A stretch of DNA of 64,000 nt from Pseudenterobacter timonensis (GTDB taxonomy: Bacteria; Pseudomonadota; Gammaproteobacteria; Enterobacterales; Enterobacteriaceae), in the NCBI RefSeq assembly GCF_900021175.1, contig NZ_FCOP01000012.1, forward strand, positions 186,001-250,000, in the 5' to 3' direction. A program made the translations under genes and the position numbers. The notes under the pieces were generated by a model, which ran no database searches, was not told the origin of the DNA, and saw only the letters and a list, made by a program, of their open reading frames with translations. Shown piece after piece: positions 60,419 through 64,000 of this stretch. The stretch's first letter is position 1. Every line of letters starts with the position of its first letter.

Positions 60419-62486
60419 TCTGCCGATCTGACTTATCCTGTAATACCCGCCACGGCACCTGACTTGCGGGAATGGGGCGGGAAAAAAGATAGCCCTGCAG
60501 GTAGTCGCAATCCATCTCAATCAGCATCGCTTTTTGATCTTCGTTCTCAATGCCTTCGGCCACCACTTTCATCTCCAGCGAACGGGCAACGTTAATAATG
60601 GTCAGCACAATTTTGCGGCTTTTATCATTCTCGGGCATGCTGGCGATAAAGCTTTTATCAATTTTTAGCTCGCGGGCGGGCAATACGCTGAGCATCAGCA
60701 GGTTCGAATAGCCGGTACCAAAATCATCAAGCGAGATGGTAAATCCGGCGTGGCTAAATGCGTTAAGCAGTTCGATGCTGCGTTCAAGATTTTTCAGCGC
60801 TGTGCTTTCGGTCACTTCAAGAATAAGGCGGGAGGGGGCAAGATCATATTTCGCCAGCGTACGGGTAATAACCTCGAAAATATCGGGCTGCTCAAACTGA
60901 ACGGCGGATAAATTATACGAGAGCGTCCAGTGGTGAAAACCCTGATCGGTCCAGAAGCGAAGCTGGCGGCAGGCCTGCTCAATCGCCCATACGCCAACCG
61001 GTATAATCAGCCCGGTTTTTTCCAGCGTCGGCAAAAAGGCGTCCGGCGCCAGCACGCCTTTTTCCGGATGGTTCCAGCGCAACAGGGCTTCAAAACCGTG
61101 TATTTCATGCCGCTCAGCCAGATAGAGAGGCTGATACCAGAGTTCGAACTGCTGGCGCTCAAGCGCCAGATTTAAATCTTTATGAAAGCCAGGGTCGGTG
61201 GTGAAAATGCCTGACATCTCAGGGCGCCATACCGCCCAGCCGTTGCGCCCCTCCTGCTTGACATGGCTCATCGCCGCGTCGGCTTTAAATGTCAGTTCGT
61301 GCAGAGTCTCTCCATGCTCCGGCCAGACGCTGATGCCCATGCTCAGGGTGACGTTAATCTGATGATTCCCGATCGTAAGAGAAGGGCGCATCGCCTCCAG
61401 CAGGGCGGCGGCCAGCGCAGTTGCTTTTTCGGCGTCGCTGTCGGGCAGCAGGAGAATAAACGCATCGCCACCAAGCCTTGCAAGGGTCATTTCAGGGGTG
61501 AGTCTGGCGGCGATCCGCTGCGCGATGCCCAGCAGCAGCGCGTCTCCTACATAATGGCCCCACACATCGTTCACCTCTTTGAAACGGTCGACGTTGATAA
61601 AGAGCACCGCAAACGAGGTGCGCTTTTGCAGCGCGTCACGCAGACAGGCCTGCATGGAGAGATCCATTTGATAACGGTTAGCCAGCCCGGTCAGCGGATC
61701 AAAACGTGCCTGCTGCTCCAACTGTTTATTTAACTGCCGCAGATTTTCCATTAAGCGTAGCGCCCGAAAATGAGAGTCGACCATCGATACCACGAGCATT
61801 ATTCCGAGCAGCGTCAGGGTGGTGACGCTAACCCACATCGCGAGGCCGGTTTCACCGATACCGCCCGGCAGGGGCTGGCTCTCATGAGGAAAATGGGCGG
61901 CATGCATGCCGGTGTAGTGCATCGCGCAAATCGCCAGCCCCATCACCGCGGCAGCGCCGATGCGGTTTATCACGACCCCTCTATGCTGGTTACGTAAATG
62001 AAAGGCGAGCCAGAGCGCCACCCCTGCGGCCAGCATGGCGATGACGATCGAGAGCGCCACGAGAGTACTATTCCAGCGGACAGGCTCGCTAAGCATAAGG
62101 GCGGCCATGCCGGTGTAGTGCATCGCCACCACGCCCGATCCCAGAATCAGCGTCGCAATCGCCAGCCGAAGCGGAGAGCGCCGGTTCCCGGAGACCGCAA
62201 TATTCAGCCCCAGCGTCGCCGCGAAAATAGCGATCAGCAATGAAGCGATGGTCAGCGTCAGATGGTAGCTCATCGGTATCGGCATGTTCATCGACAGCAT
62301 CCCGATAAAATGCATGGACCAGATCCCAATCCCCAGCGTCACCCCTCCGGCGAGACGCCAGAACAGCGCTGCCCTGCGGGTCACCATCGTCATCTTAGCT
62401 GCACTCTCTAATGCGACAAAAGAGGCAATAAAAGCAACCAGGTACGAGGTCGCAATAAGTAAAGGGTGCCAGGTGACAGTCAGCAT
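60369..62486 (-). CDS. MHYT-GGDEF(degenerate)-EAL cyclic-di-GMP protein
   Basis: A 705-residue inner-membrane protein. The N-terminal MHYT sensor has about seven helices carrying MHF/MHYT motifs (MHFIGMLSM, VVAMHYTGMAAL, AICAMHYTGMHAA), thought to bind copper or sense oxygen or nitric oxide. The diguanylate cyclase domain has GGDAF near residues 339-343 in place of GGDEF, so synthesis is probably lost. The EAL domain keeps EALLRW near 466, VTES and LDDFGTGYSNL, so phosphodiesterase activity, lowering c-di-GMP, is expected. I start at the ATG at 62486; the longer frame opens only with TTG at 62567. Confidence 0.88.
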   Translation of the reverse strand: MLTVTWHPLLIATSYLVAFIASFVALESAAKMTMVTRRAALFWRLAGGVTLGIGIWSMHFIGMLSMNMPIPMSYHLTLTIASLLIAIFAATLGLNIAVSGNRRSPLRLAIATLILGSGVVAMHYTGMAALMLSEPVRWNSTLVALSIVIAMLAAGVALWLAFHLRNQHRGVVINRIGAAAVMGLAICAMHYTGMHAAHFPHESQPLPGGIGETGLAMWVSVTTLTLLGIMLVVSMVDSHFRALRLMENLRQLNKQLEQQARFDPLTGLANRYQMDLSMQACLRDALQKRTSFAVLFINVDRFKEVNDVWGHYVGDALLLGIAQRIAARLTPEMTLARLGGDAFILLLPDSDAEKATALAAALLEAMRPSLTIGNHQINVTLSMGISVWPEHGETLHELTFKADAAMSHVKQEGRNGWAVWRPEMSGIFTTDPGFHKDLNLALERQQFELWYQPLYLAERHEIHGFEALLRWNHPEKGVLAPDAFLPTLEKTGLIIPVGVWAIEQACRQLRFWTDQGFHHWTLSYNLSAVQFEQPDIFEVITRTLAKYDLAPSRLILEVTESTALKNLERSIELLNAFSHAGFTISLDDFGTGYSNLLMLSVLPARELKIDKSFIASMPENDKSRKIVLTIINVARSLEMKVVAEGIENEDQKAMLIEMDCDYLQGYLFSRPIPASQVPWRVLQDKSDRQIIAPAVTEYSASPQSD

Positions 62487-62917
62487 ACTGTGATCCAACG
62501 CATATTGCGTAGTTGAGTAGAACGGCAGAATCTGTTTAACAATAATGAGCCATACAGAGTTAAGCAATAATTATGTCAAAAGGCTATGTTTAGCATTATA
62601 GAAAGCGCTTACCTCAGCAATAGTGCCAAAGGTTTAAGCCATGCTAAATCGATGCCAGCGACTGACTTAAAGCTGCTTTACTATTAACCACTATAAAGCA
62701 TCAGTAAACTCATTGTTTCTGTTGCTTAACAGCGAAAAATTCGGAGGTTCTGGGGTTTTATACTGCAAATGTTGTATTGCAGCGTATCTGTTTTCCCTTA
62801 ATGTAAATTATTGGCCGCTGCGAGCGAAGAAAGTTACACGCGTAAATTGTGATGGAAAAAGAGATGGCGGGTGATATAAATAGAGTGTCCCCTGCACAAT
62901 ATCGTCTGGAATAAATT
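62487..62917. other. Intergenic region between the EAL gene and the chemoreceptor gene
   Basis: About 430 bases of divergent control region, AT-rich, without a supported gene. It holds a short AAGCGCTT palindrome near 62605. I searched for a FliA-type flagellar promoter (TAAA-N15-GCCGATAA) before the chemoreceptor gene and did not find a convincing one. Confidence 0.5.
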
Positions 62918-64000
62918 ATGTTCAGAAATATCAGCGTAAGAAGCTTTATTATTGGTTTTCTTCTTGTTGTACTTGTTTTAAATGCCGGGGTGATGATTGC
63001 GATATCGAAAAATATTCCGCTTTTTATCGCGGTAAATAGTATTAACGCGCTGGCGCTTATCATTCTGTGGTTATATATGACCAAATATCTTGTGACGCCG
63101 ATCAATACGGTGAAAAACAGTATTGAAGAGGTCACGGCGGGTAATCTTGCGCTCACTATTTCGGAATTTGGCAATAATTGCGCAGGACGACTCATTCCGG
63201 GTATCAACAGCTTATCGGCGAATATCGCGTCACTGGTACGGGAAATTCGCGCTTCCGCCCATACGGCAATGTCGCTCTCGGAAAAGCTCTCTAACCGCAG
63301 CGCAGAGCTGACGGTAAAGACGGAGCAACAGTCCGCTTCGCTGATTCAAACGGCGGCCAGCATGGAGCAGATGGCTGTCAGCACGAAAAATAATGCCGAC
63401 AACACGCGCCTCGCCAGCGAGCGCGCCGCCATCGCGACGCGACATGCGCGCAAGGGCGGCGAACTGATGGGAGAGGTCGCAAACAATATGCAGTCCATTA
63501 CCGACTGCGCACAGAAGATGACGGAAATCATCACCCTTATCGACGGTATCGCCTTCCAGACCAATATCCTGGCGCTCAACGCGGCGGTAGAAGCGGCGAG
63601 GGCGGGGGATCACGGCAAAGGGTTCTCTGTGGTGGCAGGAGAGGTGCGCAACCTGGCGCATCGCAGCGCGGAAGCGGCGAAAAGCATCAAGTCGCTCATC
63701 GACGTCACCAGCAATAATGTCACCCAGGGGGTGAATATTGTGGCGGAAGCGGAAAACAACATGCAGGAGATCGTTAACGGCTCCGGCCAGGTGAGCAAGC
63801 TGATGGATGAGATCACGGTCTCCACCGCCGAACAGGAGAAGGGCATCTACCAGATCACTCAGGCGCTTTCCGAATTAGAGCGCCTCACTCAAAGTAACGT
63901 GGCGATGGTGGACGAGCTATCGGGGTCGTCCGACGTACTGAAAAACCAGGTCACCGAACTTCAGGCGCGCACCCGCAACTTCCGGCTCGAGGGCGGAGCG
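62918..64000 (+). CDS. Methyl-accepting chemotaxis protein (3' partial)
   Basis: An open frame of 361 codons that runs off the window. It has a first membrane helix ([20 protein letters not shown]), only about five residues outside, a second helix ([17 protein letters not shown]), a HAMP domain ([23 protein letters not shown]) and a signalling domain with the hairpin tip [50 protein letters not shown], typical of enteric receptors. There is no periplasmic ligand-binding domain, so it would sense through membrane or cytoplasmic cues, or through partners. SD is weak before the ATG at 62918. Confidence 0.9.
   Translation, partial: MFRNISVRSFIIGFLLVVLVLNAGVMIAISKNIPLFIAVNSINALALIILWLYMTKYLVTPINTVKNSIEEVTAGNLALTISEFGNNCAGRLIPGINSLSANIASLVREIRASAHTAMSLSEKLSNRSAELTVKTEQQSASLIQTAASMEQMAVSTKNNADNTRLASERAAIATRHARKGGELMGEVANNMQSITDCAQKMTEIITLIDGIAFQTNILALNAAVEAARAGDHGKGFSVVAGEVRNLAHRSAEAAKSIKSLIDVTSNNVTQGVNIVAEAENNMQEIVNGSGQVSKLMDEITVSTAEQEKGIYQITQALSELERLTQSNVAMVDELSGSSDVLKNQVTELQARTRNFRLEGGA

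Noticed and set aside
1-64000. CRISPR arrays, rRNA, tRNA or intact insertion sequences
   Set aside because: No regularly spaced repeats, RNA gene signatures or transposase frames were seen on reading through the window.

Overview
The window is a chromosomal segment of an enteric bacterium. The first 15 kb follows the E. coli K-12 order ycjS-ycjT-ycjU-ycjV-ompG-ycjW-ycjX-ycjF-tyrR-tpx-ycjG-mpaA-mppA almost gene for gene. Protein lengths and motifs fit Enterobacteriaceae, probably Enterobacter or a close relative; the genus is inference.

Region 1 (1-15160) is conserved backbone. It holds the glucoside/kojibiose catabolic operon with its porin OmpG and LacI-type repressor, the stress pair ycjX-ycjF with a sigma-32-like promoter, tyrR behind a clear TyrR box, thiol peroxidase, and the three murein-peptide recycling genes ycjG, mpaA and mppA.

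Region 2 (about 15.2-45.6 kb) is a type VI secretion (T6SS) cluster inserted after mppA: tssB, tssC, tssK, tssL, an OmpA-like gene, hcp, clpV, vgrG1, a peptidoglycan-hydrolase-like effector with a candidate periplasmic immunity protein, PAAR, an unknown membrane protein, tssM, a broken tssA, tssF, tssG, tssJ, vgrG2, an AT-rich putative ADP-ribosyltransferase effector with a candidate cytoplasmic immunity protein, then vgrG and ImpA_N debris. A perfect FNR-type palindrome lies in the 750-bp leader. The second effector/immunity cassette sits between two 681-bp copies of vgrG sequence, a layout expected from cassette exchange. The tssA lesions raise the question of whether this system can fire.

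Region 3 (about 45.6-60.4 kb) is an accessory block rich in regulators (TetR, AraC, two LysR, XRE, MarR) placed beside oxidoreductases (MDR, SDR, NmrA-like, NAD-epimerase), a metallo-beta-lactamase-fold hydrolase, a VOC protein and a MarR-HlyD-DUF2955 efflux-type operon. It contains several decayed genes: a DUF2955 paralogue, a frameshifted SDR and an NmrA fragment.

Region 4 (60.4-64.0 kb) carries an MHYT-GGDEF(degenerate)-EAL protein and the start of a methyl-accepting chemotaxis protein that runs off the window. No rRNA, tRNA, CRISPR array, integrase or intact insertion sequence was seen.
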